Shown here: piece after piece, positions 22,903 through 31,390 of the stretch
How positions within the stretch are numbered: position 1 is the stretch's first letter
Layout: each line of letters opens with the position of its first letter
Assembly: GCA_964562905.1 (NCBI GenBank)
Contig: CAZLVG010000002.1
Location: 1-38,085 of the forward strand
Length of the DNA: 38,085 nt
Source: CAYSWF01 sp964562905
GTDB taxonomy: Bacteria; Patescibacteriota; Andersenbacteria; UBA10190
Reading direction: 5' to 3'
Translations under genes and position numbers: made by a program
The notes under the pieces: generated by a model
The model's input: only the letters and a program-made list of their open reading frames with translations
The model's database searches: none
What the model was told of the DNA's origin: nothing

Positions 22903-24234
22903 ATGATTATCCTCTTTCTTTTTCCCGCCCTCGCTCTCTTTGCCTTCCTCTCCTATTATCACCACCAAACAGCCGTTATTCTTTTAGCCGCCCTGCTCCC
23001 GTCTTATCTGCTTCGCTTCTCCGCTTTTAGCCTGCCCACTAACTTTCTTGAATCAACCATTGTTATTGTCGTCCTCGTCGGCCTCATCCAACCAGCCGTC
23101 CGCTCCCGCTGGTCCACCGCTTGGAAAAACCTGTCCCTGCTCTTCACCCTGCTCGTTTTTTTATTTATTCTAGCCGCTTCCGTCTCTACCTACATTTCTC
23201 CCCACCCGTATACCAGCCTCGGCGTTCTCAAAAGCTGGATAATAGCGCCTATACTATTCGCCTGGTTGATTTACAGCAGTGGTATTGCCAGACAAAAAAT
23301 TATAAATGCGCTTTTAATCTCCGGCGTCGCCGTCTCCGTCATCGGCCTATTTCAAATATTCACCCTGGACAGAATAAAAAGTGTCTACGACGTTCCCAAC
23401 TCTCTCGCCCTGTTCCTCGCCCCTCTGTTAGTCTTGGCGCTTTGGCAAAAGCGCTGGCTATCTGTTATCCCCCTCGCTCTGGCTCTTGTTCTCACTCAAT
23501 CCACCTCCGCTCTTGTCGCCGTAACGCTCGCTCTTCTGCTCGGCATAATTCTTTTGGCTAATTTCTCCCGCCGCCGCCGCGCCCTTTACGCCCTCGCCTT
23601 ATTCTTTATCCTTGCCGCCTCCTACTTCTCCTCAACCGGCCGGCTGGCTTACCTGGCCAGTCATCCCAACTCCATCTCTGTGCGCCGGCAGCTGTGGTCG
23701 GTATCCTGGGAGCTGGTTCAAGAGCGTCCCCTCTTAGGTGTCGGCTTGGGCGCTTTTGAGCCGGCTTACCAGCAAAAACTGCATGAGCGTTTTGCCGCCT
23801 ACCACAGCACTCGTCCCGGCGGGGGGCAGGCTGCCCCGTTGCCGGAATTTGTTTTCCGCGATCCCCACAATTGGATACTGTCCTTTTGGCTCAACACTGG
23901 CTTGGCGGGCCTGCTGTCTTTCGCCGGCCTTCACGCTTTTACAGTCTGGCGGCTCGCCCGCCGTCTTCAGTTACCAGTTACCAGTTGCCAGTTGCCAGTT
24001 CCAGCTCTGGCCTTGCTGGCGCTGTTGCTGTTCGGCCTTACCGATACTATTTACTGGAAAAACGATTTGTCCGCCCTGCACTGGCTGCTGCTGGCTTGGT
24101 TGGCCGCTGACTGCGCGCGACGTGAAGCTGGGGCGAACAGTACCGCCCGCCTTACGGACTTAGTAACGGACGCGGGAAAGGCCTATAAGGGGGTTAAGAG
24201 CCGTCGTATTACGTCCTCAGCTTCACCAGATTGA
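22903..24234 (+). CDS. O-antigen ligase/Wzy-like polytopic membrane protein
   Basis: From ATG 22903 (MIILFLFPALALFAFLSYYH) the product has 443 residues; a TTG 15 nt upstream is in frame. It has the same O-antigen ligase plan as the preceding gene: many helices, 'LALVLTQSTSALVAVTLALL', 'VRRQLWSVSWELVQERPLLG' and 'GVGLGAFEPAYQQKLHERF'. A large outside loop contains 'PLPEFVFRDPHNWILSFWLN', whose H-N-x-x-L is typical of this family. Two Wzy-like enzymes suggest a polymerase plus a ligase, which sequence alone cannot separate. Near the C-terminus an array of CAGTTAC heptamers encodes LQLPVTSCQLPVPAL in frame. The 3' end overlaps the converging pilin-like gene by 26 nt. Confidence 0.82.
   Translation: MIILFLFPALALFAFLSYYHHQTAVILLAALLPSYLLRFSAFSLPTNFLESTIVIVVLVGLIQPAVRSRWSTAWKNLSLLFTLLVFLFILAASVSTYISPHPYTSLGVLKSWIIAPILFAWLIYSSGIARQKIINALLISGVAVSVIGLFQIFTLDRIKSVYDVPNSLALFLAPLLVLALWQKRWLSVIPLALALVLTQSTSALVAVTLALLLGIILLANFSRRRRALYALALFFILAASYFSSTGRLAYLASHPNSISVRRQLWSVSWELVQERPLLGVGLGAFEPAYQQKLHERFAAYHSTRPGGGQAAPLPEFVFRDPHNWILSFWLNTGLAGLLSFAGLHAFTVWRLARRLQLPVTSCQLPVPALALLALLLFGLTDTIYWKNDLSALHWLLLAWLAADCARREAGANSTARLTDLVTDAGKAYKGVKSRRITSSASPD
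23968..24003. repeat. Heptamer array inside the second O-antigen ligase-like gene, CAGTTAC unit
   Basis: Five consecutive 7-bp units (CAGTTAC twice, CAGTTGC twice, then a partial CAGTTCC) lie in the coding sequence. Rotated, the unit is TTACCAG, identical to units flanking the four-helix-bundle cassettes at 28.4 and 33.0 kb. Confidence 0.7.
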
Positions 24235-24664
24235 CGGCAATGGCGCGCAGTATGGCCCAGGCCAGCAGCGCCAAGATGATGCCCAATATAGCCGAGCCGA
24301 TCCACAACTTGGCCACGCGCACCCGGTCGCCGCTGCCGCCTGCCGTCATGTATATATAGCCGCCGATAAGAATACTGACCAAGGCGGCAATAATCGTTAG
24401 GACGATTATTGCCGTAACAAGAAGCTGAACCATTTTCCCGATGCCGCCGTCATCAAGTAGTTCACAAATACTTGTTCCTTTTTCCACGTCCAACAAACCG
24501 ACCTCTATTTTACCCCATGCGCAAGATGGAGTTGGAGTAGGGGAAGGAGAAGGAGAAGAAGCCGCCGCCGCGCCTTGAGCTACGGTCGCCAACACGACCA
24601 CCATGGCAGCGATGCTCATCAACCCCCTTTTTATAGATTTACTTGCCACTTTATTCTTTGTCAT
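24209..24664 (-). CDS. VirB2/TrbC-like pilin or small two-helix membrane protein
   Basis: The 151-residue protein has a signal peptide (about 1-35, ending QGAAAA), a short Ser-Pro/Thr-Pro linker, two cysteines (in PSCAWG and TSICELL), and two hydrophobic helices (about 78-104 and 117-145) joined by a short basic loop, 'TAGGSGDRVRVAKLWIGSAI'. This is the layout of the VirB2/TrbC pilin-like proteins that accompany VirB4 and VirB6 in type IV secretion clusters. The call rests on architecture and neighbours rather than conserved residues. It is the last gene of the leftward cluster and its end overlaps the converging ligase gene by 26 nt. Confidence 0.6.
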   Translation of the reverse strand: MTKNKVASKSIKRGLMSIAAMVVVLATVAQGAAAASSPSPSPTPTPSCAWGKIEVGLLDVEKGTSICELLDDGGIGKMVQLLVTAIIVLTIIAALVSILIGGYIYMTAGGSGDRVRVAKLWIGSAILGIILALLAWAILRAIAVNLVKLRT

Positions 24665-24698
24665 CAGAGCTTTACTTTCTAACTTTACTACCGCTACA

Positions 24699-25289
24699 TC
24701 AAATCACTACTACAAATACTACTAATAATAATAATACTAATAACAACAAGATAAATGCCGCAAGCGATAGCAGCGCGCCCAAAATACCCCCAGCTATTTT
24801 TTTATAAGCCCTGAAGCCTAATTTTAGCAGCCTCTCCTCTGCTGTTTTCTTCCCTTCCGTTTCTTTTAAGCGCTCTGCCGCTCTAGCGTGCGCCGCCTTT
24901 GCTTGCTTCACGCGTCTTTTCTGCAAGAACGCCACTGGCCGAAATGGCGCTTTCCCCGCCTGTTTTCCGGCCAACTTACCGGCCCGATAAGCCGCTTGCG
25001 TCGCTGCCTTTTTGCCCACCGCCGTAGCGACCTTAGTTCCGCCAAAAGTGGCTACGTGCACCGGCGTAGCCATCACGTCGACTGCCGTTGTGCCGGCGTA
25101 GGTTGCCGCCTGCGCCCCTCGGCCGCCTGCTTGTTTCCCTACTTGCCCCATTCTTTTTTGGACCTGTTTGATCATCTTTAATCTTCTTTCTTGCTGCTTT
25201 TCTTTACGCCGTGTTCGTTTCTCCTCTCTCGCTGCCTGCCTTTCTTCGTCGTCGGTTGGGGCGCCCGTCCCGGAAATGTCGTTTGCCAT
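24699..25289 (-). CDS. Basic tail-anchored protein of the secretion cluster, unknown
   Basis: No family is recognised. The 196-residue product opens with a strongly charged segment (about 14-50, Glu/Arg/Lys-rich, likely helical). A Gly/Ala/Lys/Thr-rich basic middle follows, with short 'GKxA' repeats such as AGKLAGKQAGKA. It ends in a single very hydrophobic helix of about 28 residues at the extreme C-terminus (169-196). That suggests a tail-anchored cytoplasmic protein. AAAGGA lies close before the ATG. It lies 5 nt from the VirB4-like gene upstream and 34 nt from the pilin-like gene downstream, so it is probably part of the same apparatus. Confidence 0.6.
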   Translation of the reverse strand: MANDISGTGAPTDDEERQAAREEKRTRRKEKQQERRLKMIKQVQKRMGQVGKQAGGRGAQAATYAGTTAVDVMATPVHVATFGGTKVATAVGKKAATQAAYRAGKLAGKQAGKAPFRPVAFLQKRRVKQAKAAHARAAERLKETEGKKTAEERLLKLGFRAYKKIAGGILGALLSLAAFILLLLVLLLLVVFVVVI

Positions 25290-25294
25290 ATCCT

Positions 25295-27142
25295 TTATCT
25301 CCCTGTTCCCGCCAGCTCCCGCTTGGCCGCTTCTATGGCCAATACCTGCTGCGGGTCGGAAGTTATCACCTGGTCTTCGGCGTAGCTGGCCACCACTTTA
25401 ATGGCCACGTGCTTTAAGCCGGCGAAGAAAATACCCTCCCCCACGTCGCTTTCCAGCAGCCGGAACTTTTCGTGGTCGGTCAGATAAAACACCTTGGCCA
25501 GCAAGTCAATGGCCGCCGGCGACTGGCGCAGCAGCAGTTGCAGGGAGGAGTTGGTAACAATGGGCTTGCCGTAATCGGAAGCCAGAAAATCCTGAATGTC
25601 CTGCGTGATGGTGGTAACACCCAGGTAATACTTGCGCGCCCGCTTGGCGACGGAAAATAAGAATTTGGCCGATTCCTCGTGCTGCATCAGCACCCAGGCC
25701 TCGTCCACCACCAGAATACGCCTTTTTAACGAGCTCCTGACCTTATTCCAGATAAAGCCCAGCACCACGTACATGGCGATGGGACGCAGTTCCTCCTGCA
25801 TGTCCCGCACGTTGAACACCACCAGCTGCTTGTCAAGATCAATGTTGGTCGGCCGGTTGAACACGCCGGCGTAGGTGCCCTCCACGAAGCGCTCCAGCCG
25901 CAGCGCCACGTTGCTGCCGCCTTCCATGTCGTTGATGATATTATAGAAATCCTGCAGGGTGGGAAATTCCGGCTGTTGCCAGCGCCGGTCCTTGGTTATG
26001 TCTTTCAGCGCGTACGCCTCCCACAGCGCCCGGTCCACCACCGAGTGCTCTTCGGCCGAGAATCCGCCGGCCATAAGAGAGATCAGGCCGGTCAGGCGCG
26101 TGATGTTCTCGCGCAATACGGCTTCCGGGTCGTCGTCCTCGTTTAGCTCCGGCAGGTCAAGGGGATTGATGCGATGGTCGGAAGCGGTGGCTATGCGCAG
26201 GTAAGCGCCGCCTACGGAATCGGATAAGTACTTGTATTCCTGCTCCGGGTCTATCACGATCACTTCCGTGCCGAACATCAGCTGCCGCAAAATCTCCAAC
26301 TTCGCCAAATAGCTTTTACCGGCGCCGCTTTTGGCGAAAATGGTCATGTTAGCGTTCTCCAAGCTGAAGCGGTCAAACAGAATCAGGCTGTTATTGTGCA
26401 GGTTGATGCCGTATAAAATACCGTTGTTGCTGGTCAGGTCCGAGCTGACAAAAGGAAAAGCCGTGGAAAGAGAGGAGGAGCTCATATTAGAGGATCGCAC
26501 CAGCTTGTCATGCCCCAAGGGCAGGGTGGAAAGAAACCCCTCCTTGGCTTGAAACAGAGTCGGCTTCATGTAAACCAGCTTTCCTTCCAGCAGTACTTCT
26601 AATTGCGCCACGATCTCATCCAGCTCCTCTTTGGTGTCGCCGTACAAGGTGAGATACAGGCTGTACTGGAAAAACTTTTCCGTTCCCTGCACCAGCCTGT
26701 CCCGCAGCTGTTCAATGTCGCGGTAAGCCGTTTCCAGTTGCGGGTCCCGCGTCTTGCCTTTTTCCATGCGCATGGAGATGGAAGCCGCCACCTGCGTTAC
26801 CTGCTTTTTCATTTGTTTCAGCACGGTGGCCGACTCCTGGGGGTAGATGAACATACCCATGTCAAACTCTATGTCGTAATTGATAATAGGGGACAGCCAA
26901 TTGGTCTCCAGGTAGCGGGGGTAGGTTACCACGAACAGCGTGGTGGCGTACTTGCCGTCAATCTCCACGTGGCTGGGACTTATTTCCGTCCCCGCCGGGG
27001 AAAGCACGTCCTGAAGGCGCGCCACCCCCTCTTCAAATTGCCGCTCCTTAGCTCTCTCTTCCGCCGTAGCCTTCTCCTTTTTTCGGCCGGGCCTGCCTTC
27101 CTTCTTCTCCCGCCCTATGGTAAAGCCCATTATGTTAACCAT
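25295..27142 (-). CDS. VirB4/TraC-like secretion ATPase
   Basis: From ATG 27142 the protein has 615 residues; a TTG two codons upstream is in frame. It carries the VirB4/TraC/CagE ATPase pattern: an N-terminal domain (about 40-230) with 'YLETNWLSPIINYDIEFDMG', Walker A AKSGAGKSYLAK (270-281), 'VIVIDPEQEYKYLSDSVGG' (295-313), Walker B 'RRILVVDEAWVLMQHEE' (474-490) and 'TTITQDIQDFLASDYGKPI'. Such ATPases energise pilus assembly or substrate transfer at the inner membrane. The upstream gene carries a separate TraC-type domain, ending 7 nt before this ATG. No VirD4 coupling protein or relaxase is visible in the window, so DNA transfer cannot be claimed. Confidence 0.92.
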   Translation of the reverse strand: MVNIMGFTIGREKKEGRPGRKKEKATAEERAKERQFEEGVARLQDVLSPAGTEISPSHVEIDGKYATTLFVVTYPRYLETNWLSPIINYDIEFDMGMFIYPQESATVLKQMKKQVTQVAASISMRMEKGKTRDPQLETAYRDIEQLRDRLVQGTEKFFQYSLYLTLYGDTKEELDEIVAQLEVLLEGKLVYMKPTLFQAKEGFLSTLPLGHDKLVRSSNMSSSSLSTAFPFVSSDLTSNNGILYGINLHNNSLILFDRFSLENANMTIFAKSGAGKSYLAKLEILRQLMFGTEVIVIDPEQEYKYLSDSVGGAYLRIATASDHRINPLDLPELNEDDDPEAVLRENITRLTGLISLMAGGFSAEEHSVVDRALWEAYALKDITKDRRWQQPEFPTLQDFYNIINDMEGGSNVALRLERFVEGTYAGVFNRPTNIDLDKQLVVFNVRDMQEELRPIAMYVVLGFIWNKVRSSLKRRILVVDEAWVLMQHEESAKFLFSVAKRARKYYLGVTTITQDIQDFLASDYGKPIVTNSSLQLLLRQSPAAIDLLAKVFYLTDHEKFRLLESDVGEGIFFAGLKHVAIKVVASYAEDQVITSDPQQVLAIEAAKRELAGTGR

Positions 27143-27149
27143 AGCCAAA

Positions 27150-27881
27150 CTACTTACCGGCCCACGGCTTTTTATCCGCGTGATTAGCTAACAGCTTATC
27201 CGGCTCCGCCTCCGACAGCTTAAGCTGAGCCACGTTGCTTAAAGGCTGGTTGCGCGAGGTGGTGGGGTTCAGCATGTTATAAAAAAGCTCCAGCATCTCC
27301 TGCGTCTGCAGCGGCACCAGCCGCAAGCCTACGCCCCGCAGCCCCACCGCTACTTGCTCCACCCGCTGCAGCAGTTGGGCTTTGTAGTGCGTGAAATCCT
27401 CTTCAGAAATCTTGGCGTCCCCTTTGGCTACAGTCTGCAATCCTTTTTGCAGTCGCTGAAAAAAGTTATCCTGCCGGCTTTGCACCACGGAAAAAGGCAC
27501 GGTCACCAGAAAAGTTTTAGCCATTATGTCGTTGCCTTTGACCAGCTCCGACACAAAATTAATGTATTCTTCCATCTGCAGGCGCAACAGCTCATTGTCC
27601 TGCTTTTCCTGGCGGGAACGCAGCTCCTCCAAGTAAGGAGTTATATCCAGCCGCCGCGACATAACTGTTATGTGCACGGGAAAGTCCAGCGAGTTCAAAA
27701 AATCCTGAAAAGCTAGGATGATGGCCGTCTGCTCTTCTTCCGATTTAAGGGCAAAATTCAAGGAGGACACAATAAGTGTGGATCTTAAGGTGCCGTCTTT
27801 TAGCACGGCGATACCGTCGCGCACTTCTTTTAGCGGCACCAACTGCTGGGCCGGTTTGCCTTTTTTACTCGGACTTCTCAT
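27150..27881 (-). CDS. TraC-like domain protein (split N-terminal partner of VirB4)
   Basis: The 243-residue protein matches the small TraC-type domain proteins encoded immediately before VirB4 in Patescibacteria-type clusters. It contains 'AVLKDGTLRSTLIVSSLNFA' and 'DFLNSLDFPVHITVMSRRLD', segments that are usually the N-terminal domain of TraC/VirB4. 'KTFLVTVPF' and 'LLQRVEQVAVGLRGVGLRLV' follow, and there is no Walker motif. Together with the next gene it covers a full VirB4 architecture, so the two may form one functional unit. No transmembrane segment is seen. Confidence 0.75.
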   Translation of the reverse strand: MRSPSKKGKPAQQLVPLKEVRDGIAVLKDGTLRSTLIVSSLNFALKSEEEQTAIILAFQDFLNSLDFPVHITVMSRRLDITPYLEELRSRQEKQDNELLRLQMEEYINFVSELVKGNDIMAKTFLVTVPFSVVQSRQDNFFQRLQKGLQTVAKGDAKISEEDFTHYKAQLLQRVEQVAVGLRGVGLRLVPLQTQEMLELFYNMLNPTTSRNQPLSNVAQLKLSEAEPDKLLANHADKKPWAGK

Positions 27882-27896
27882 TACGCTATCAGTGTA

Positions 27897-28394
27897 CTAC
27901 GACGCCGGCGATTGGTCAGGGGTAATATTTGTTGGCTCTCTTTCCGCGGCGGTTGCCTTGCTCTTTTCAGTCATGGGGTCGGCCGCGTCCTGCTCAATAA
28001 CATTACCTTGGGTGTTGAGGGTCTGGGCTATAAAGTCCAGGGTTGAGCGGGCAGCCGCCCCCTCGGCGGAGAATTCCTCGTACTCCTCGCCGCTTATTCT
28101 AATGTCAGCGGCGTTCGCCTGCCGCCGCCAGATGTACAGCCGGTCTCCCGTGAAATATTTCATCAAATTAGCCAGCAACTCGGCGAAGTTTTGCCCCCGC
28201 CAGCGAACGTGGGCAAACAAAGCGGCCACGCCCACCACCGGTATGGCTAGGGCCAGGAACAGGCCCAGGTCGGCCAGGGCGTAAACGGGAAGCAGCAGCA
28301 GCGCGGCCACTACGTAGTACAAAAACTGCTTCAAGGTCAGCGGGCCGATAATCCGGTCCTGGATGTCAACGAATTGGGGGACTTGATAGCGCAT
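27897..28394 (-). CDS. PrgI-family membrane protein
   Basis: The 165-residue protein begins MRYQVPQFVDIQDRIIGPLT, the conserved start of PrgI-family proteins, which accompany VirB4-type ATPases in Gram-positive and CPR conjugation-like clusters. Two transmembrane helices follow (about 24-43 and 46-63), then 'ELLANLMKYFTGDRLYIWRR' and a disordered acidic tail of about 55 residues. It probably forms part of the inner-membrane base with VirB4. The stretch before its ATG is entirely made of heptamer repeats, so its ribosome binding site must lie in repeat sequence. Confidence 0.85.
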   Translation of the reverse strand: MRYQVPQFVDIQDRIIGPLTLKQFLYYVVAALLLLPVYALADLGLFLALAIPVVGVAALFAHVRWRGQNFAELLANLMKYFTGDRLYIWRRQANAADIRISGEEYEEFSAEGAAARSTLDFIAQTLNTQGNVIEQDAADPMTEKSKATAAEREPTNITPDQSPAS

Positions 28395-28395
28395 G

Positions 28396-28445
28396 GGTAA
28401 GTAACTAGTAACTAGTAACTAGTAACTGGTAATTAGTAACTGGTA
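28396..28445. repeat. Heptamer array on one side of cassette A
   Basis: About seven 7-bp units in register lie directly upstream of prgI. On the plus strand they read GTAACTA or close variants such as GTAACTG and GTAATTA. The orientation is inverted with respect to the array at 28869-28905, on the other side of the four-helix-bundle gene. Confidence 0.8.
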
Positions 28446-28888
28446 ATTTCATACTTGACGCTCAATAGCTCTAATTATGCCGTTAATCAGCCGAGCCGCC
28501 TGATGCGCCTCATCGCCTAATCTTTTACATTGATCGCGCTCTACAAAACTTAAGTCCTTAGCGAGCAACAAAAAATTTTGCACCTCTGCCGCCGACCCGC
28601 GAGCTTGATGATAAAACCTAACCTTATCTTTATAATGATATCTGGCAAAACCCTCGGCAATGTTAGCTGTAACAGAACTGGCCGCCCGGCGTAATTGGCT
28701 GGTAATCCCATATAATTCCTCTCGCGGAAACTGCCTAGTAGCCACATAGACATTAAGAACTAATTCATGACCTTTCTTCCACGCATCAAGATCATAAAAG
28801 TTAATAACTGTCTTACTACCAGGTTGAGTCTTGGCTCTCGTCGTTGTCGTCGTAGTCGTGGTCATCGTAATTACTAGTTGCTAGTTAC
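28436..28888 (-). mobile_element. Duplicated four-helix-bundle cassette, copy A
   Basis: This 453-bp block reads identically to 33037-33489 (constant offset 4601). It contains one complete gene and ends inside inverted heptamer arrays on both sides: GTAACTGGTAATTTC at the low end and CTAGTTGCTAGTTAC at the high end. Sequence outside the block differs between copies. It lies between prgI and the soluble-protein gene in a co-oriented cluster. No transposase or target-site duplication is visible, so mobility is inferred only from duplication and repeat borders. Confidence 0.6.
28449..28865 (-). CDS. Four-helix-bundle protein (23S rRNA intervening-sequence type), copy A
   Basis: The 138-residue product has the hallmark pattern of the four-helix-bundle family found in 23S rRNA intervening sequences and related to the accessory protein of diversity-generating retroelements. 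The pattern is FYDLDAWKKGHELVLNVY, then REELYGITSQLRRAASSV and 'TANIAEGFARYHYKDKVRFY', then 'GSAAEVQNFLLLAKDLSF'. Members form ring-like oligomers and may bind nucleic acid. An unusual N-terminal run of eight threonines (ACN codons) precedes the domain, so translation might also begin later. No rRNA gene or reverse transcriptase is nearby, so the context is different from both known settings. Confidence 0.9.
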   Translation of the reverse strand: MTTTTTTTTRAKTQPGSKTVINFYDLDAWKKGHELVLNVYVATRQFPREELYGITSQLRRAASSVTANIAEGFARYHYKDKVRFYHQARGSAAEVQNFLLLAKDLSFVERDQCKRLGDEAHQAARLINGIIRAIERQV

Positions 28889-28905
28889 TAGTTACTGATT
28901 ACTAC
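28869..28905. repeat. Heptamer array on the other side of cassette A
   Basis: Units TAGTTAC, TAGTTGC and TGATTAC repeat about five times in 7-bp register, reverse-complementary to the array at 28396-28445. The array sits just before the start of the four-helix-bundle gene and after the stop of the preceding gene. Confidence 0.75.
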
Positions 28906-29399
28906 GTTGGCATCGGCGGCGGCGCCGGCGGCTTCTTCTGCTCTTTTAAATTAAGCACATTTCGCGCTCCCGCTTCGCTTGCTTTGTCCGTCGTTACTTC
29001 CTTCTCATTGGCCGGCCCGGGAGTACTTTTCTGCCGGCGCCAGTACTGCTCCAGCTCCTTCATTACCGGCCCGAACAAGTCCTCCTCAATCTCCCGCGCC
29101 ATCTTCTGCGCCTTATCGTTGGGTAGTTGCAGTTCTGTGGATAAAAGACTGGGCAGTTGTTCCGCGCTTTTTTCGCCTACCGCTATCCGCAAAACGATTA
29201 AGGCCACCACGCTGGCCCGAGTTTCCGGCAGGTTGTAGCCCTTGACGAGCCCGCGCGTAAAGGCGCCTGTCTTTGGAGCGAACAGCAGGCCGCGCGCCTT
29301 TTCCGGTAACTGAAATACCAGGTCAACATACCTAGATCTCTCTTCGGGGGAGAGGGTGATAAGAGATCCTACTGGTACGCTGTCAAAGATAATCCCCAT
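28902..29399 (-). CDS. Soluble helical protein of the secretion cluster, unknown
   Basis: No family is recognised. The 165-residue product has no signal peptide or membrane helix. It is helical over about residues 16-125, with 'LSPEERSRYVDLVFQLPEKA', 'YNLPETRASVVALIVLRIAV' and 'KAQKMAREIEEDLFGPVMKE'. A disordered, Pro-rich tail follows (ending KKPPAPPPMPT). Its place, 9 nt after the VirB6-like gene and before prgI with only cassette A between, suggests a cytoplasmic component or regulator of that apparatus. Confidence 0.6.
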   Translation of the reverse strand: MGIIFDSVPVGSLITLSPEERSRYVDLVFQLPEKARGLLFAPKTGAFTRGLVKGYNLPETRASVVALIVLRIAVGEKSAEQLPSLLSTELQLPNDKAQKMAREIEEDLFGPVMKELEQYWRRQKSTPGPANEKEVTTDKASEAGARNVLNLKEQKKPPAPPPMPT

Positions 29400-29408
29400 A
29401 CTTAAGTG

Positions 29409-31379
29409 CTAGACGTTACCTCTTGCTTTTTCAATGGTGTTGTGCACCTCATTAACCAACCGGGCTTTCGCTTCATTGGAAAGATGGGGGTTAGCTTCTA
29501 TGTTCACCATAAGGTCCGTTTGCCCCTGGTCGCCCAGTTGTCTCATTAAGTCAGCATTTTTAGACAGACCGGTCACCTGGCTGACTTTTTGCGAGTTAGC
29601 CGCGATAGCCAACGCACCGGTATTGCCGATAGCTTCAGTAACATGCCGCTTGCTTAACTGGACTGCTGATACAGCAGGCTGGTTAAGGTTATTCACGTTG
29701 CCCCAGCTGCCGGGCATGGTTCCCACCCTGGCTGCCGCTTGCGCTTCTCGCCTGTCGGCAGGCGGGGCGCCTCCTGTGACCCGGCGGCCTAAGCGCTCGC
29801 CCCAGCTGCGCGGCTGTCCTTTAAGCGGCTTGCCCTCCTTGTCCCGCTTCACCCCCCTGGCCCAGGTGGGCAGGTGGGCGGCTACGCCGCCTTTCACCGC
29901 GCGGCCGAAGTCGCGCGCCTGCCGGCCTACTCCCCTTACGCCCGCTCTCGCGCCCGTGCCCACGTACGCCGCCTTGGCCGCGCCTCTACCGGCTCTCTTC
30001 GCTCCCCGGTAGGCCATTCCCCGCGCCCGCCGCCCGGCGCCGGCGGCTAAGCTAATAGCCGTCGCTGATCCGATTATCCCCGCGTATCGCCCGGCCATCG
30101 CCGCTACCACTAGCGCCACCGCGTATATTGATGCTTCCATCAACGCCTCAAAAGATTTTTTGAAGGGGAAATTTTTGCCGCCAAATAGGTCGCCCGCGTT
30201 AATTAAATAGTCAATATTAATTGCCCCTAGAATGATAAACAATACCACCGGGCCGTAGATTACGTAACGCATAAAAGTCTGCCACCACCTGCTGGCCAGC
30301 GCTCCCAGCCCGGGAAAGGCTACTGCCAGATAAGCTATCGGTGAAATAATCAACAGTAAAAGAAGCATGATGTATCGCATCAACAAGCTGAACACAACCA
30401 CTGCCAGAGCCAGAGCCATTATCCAAGCCAATATGGCGTTCACCAACGCGGCCAGTACCTCGTCCCATCCCCTGACCGGATCAATGAGACTCCACCAGAT
30501 ACCTGTCTGACCCGCCCCTCTCGAAAACGCCTCCTCCAGCGTTTTATATCTGGCTCCCGTCTGGGCTATCGTCGCTAATTTACCTTCTACCTGGTCAATA
30601 CTTATCCCGAACGGCCCTGGTAAGACAGCCATAATGACCCGCGAGACATCAATAATTAAACCGGCTATTACCAGACTGAAATTCACCAACAGCGCCGCTA
30701 TTAGCAGCCGTGGCAGTAACCTCCGCACTCCTCCTCCGACGTTCAATCTTAAGGTTGTTAACAGTGCTATGACCACCAAGGCCAGTAAAAACCCCATATT
30801 TATAAAACCCAATACTACGGGCCATGCGAGCTTCACTATGAGATGTTCAGTAAACGTGCCCAAGGTCAGAAGCGGGACTATACTGGCTGTAAAGAAGGAA
30901 ATTAACCAAGAAGCCAGCCAGGCCAAAGTTCTAAATAACGCTTTTAAAGTAGCGACGATAGCGTCGTTTTGTATGGCTAGTTGTCTCACACCAGGTATGA
31001 AATATGTTCCCCAAGACGCGAACCATTCTCCCCACGATGGCGCCGCGCGCGCCGGCGTTATCAGGCCGGCCACGCGGCCGTTGTCGGTTACATTGTCTCT
31101 TCTGACAACTGCCGGCGGACAAAAAAGAAGCGACTCGCCCGCGGCATCGGCCGGTATTACCGCCTGCCAGTCCAGGGAACTGTAGGCTTGTAAGGCCTTG
31201 GCGTCATCCAGTCTGACCGGCTCGCAGCCAGTCTGAACCAGATAGGCCTTTTCTTCCCGCACCGGCACCGGCAGCGGCCTTGCTGCCGCCCGGGCTGGCG
31301 GAGCTGGCAGCAGGCCCGCGCCCAGTATCAGGCTAGCTAGCCAGCCAAGCAGTATTTTTTTTGGCAGTCTTGCGGGCAT
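29409..31379 (-). CDS. VirB6/TrbL-like polytopic membrane protein
   Basis: From ATG 31379 (MPARLPKKILLGWLASLILG) the protein has 656 residues; an in-frame GTG 33 nt upstream would overlap the preceding gene. It has a signal peptide, an outside domain (to about residue 150, with two Cys) and about seven long hydrophobic helices (about 150-430), including 'FMRYVIYGPVVLFIILGAIN'. A large basic Gly/Ala/Arg-rich cytoplasmic tail (about 440-540) and a helical C-terminus ('HLSNEAKARLVNEVHNTIEK') follow. This is the plan of VirB6/TrbL translocon proteins and their CPR counterparts. The identification is by topology and by neighbours (VirB4, PrgI, pilin), not by invariant residues. Confidence 0.7.
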   Translation of the reverse strand: MPARLPKKILLGWLASLILGAGLLPAPPARAAARPLPVPVREEKAYLVQTGCEPVRLDDAKALQAYSSLDWQAVIPADAAGESLLFCPPAVVRRDNVTDNGRVAGLITPARAAPSWGEWFASWGTYFIPGVRQLAIQNDAIVATLKALFRTLAWLASWLISFFTASIVPLLTLGTFTEHLIVKLAWPVVLGFINMGFLLALVVIALLTTLRLNVGGGVRRLLPRLLIAALLVNFSLVIAGLIIDVSRVIMAVLPGPFGISIDQVEGKLATIAQTGARYKTLEEAFSRGAGQTGIWWSLIDPVRGWDEVLAALVNAILAWIMALALAVVVFSLLMRYIMLLLLLIISPIAYLAVAFPGLGALASRWWQTFMRYVIYGPVVLFIILGAINIDYLINAGDLFGGKNFPFKKSFEALMEASIYAVALVVAAMAGRYAGIIGSATAISLAAGAGRRARGMAYRGAKRAGRGAAKAAYVGTGARAGVRGVGRQARDFGRAVKGGVAAHLPTWARGVKRDKEGKPLKGQPRSWGERLGRRVTGGAPPADRREAQAAARVGTMPGSWGNVNNLNQPAVSAVQLSKRHVTEAIGNTGALAIAANSQKVSQVTGLSKNADLMRQLGDQGQTDLMVNIEANPHLSNEAKARLVNEVHNTIEKARGNV

Positions 31380-31390
31380 AAATATACCGT

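Noticed and set aside
28396..28905. Heptamer arrays considered as a CRISPR array
   Set aside because: The units are 7 bp and directly adjacent, without spacers, and no cas gene is in the window.
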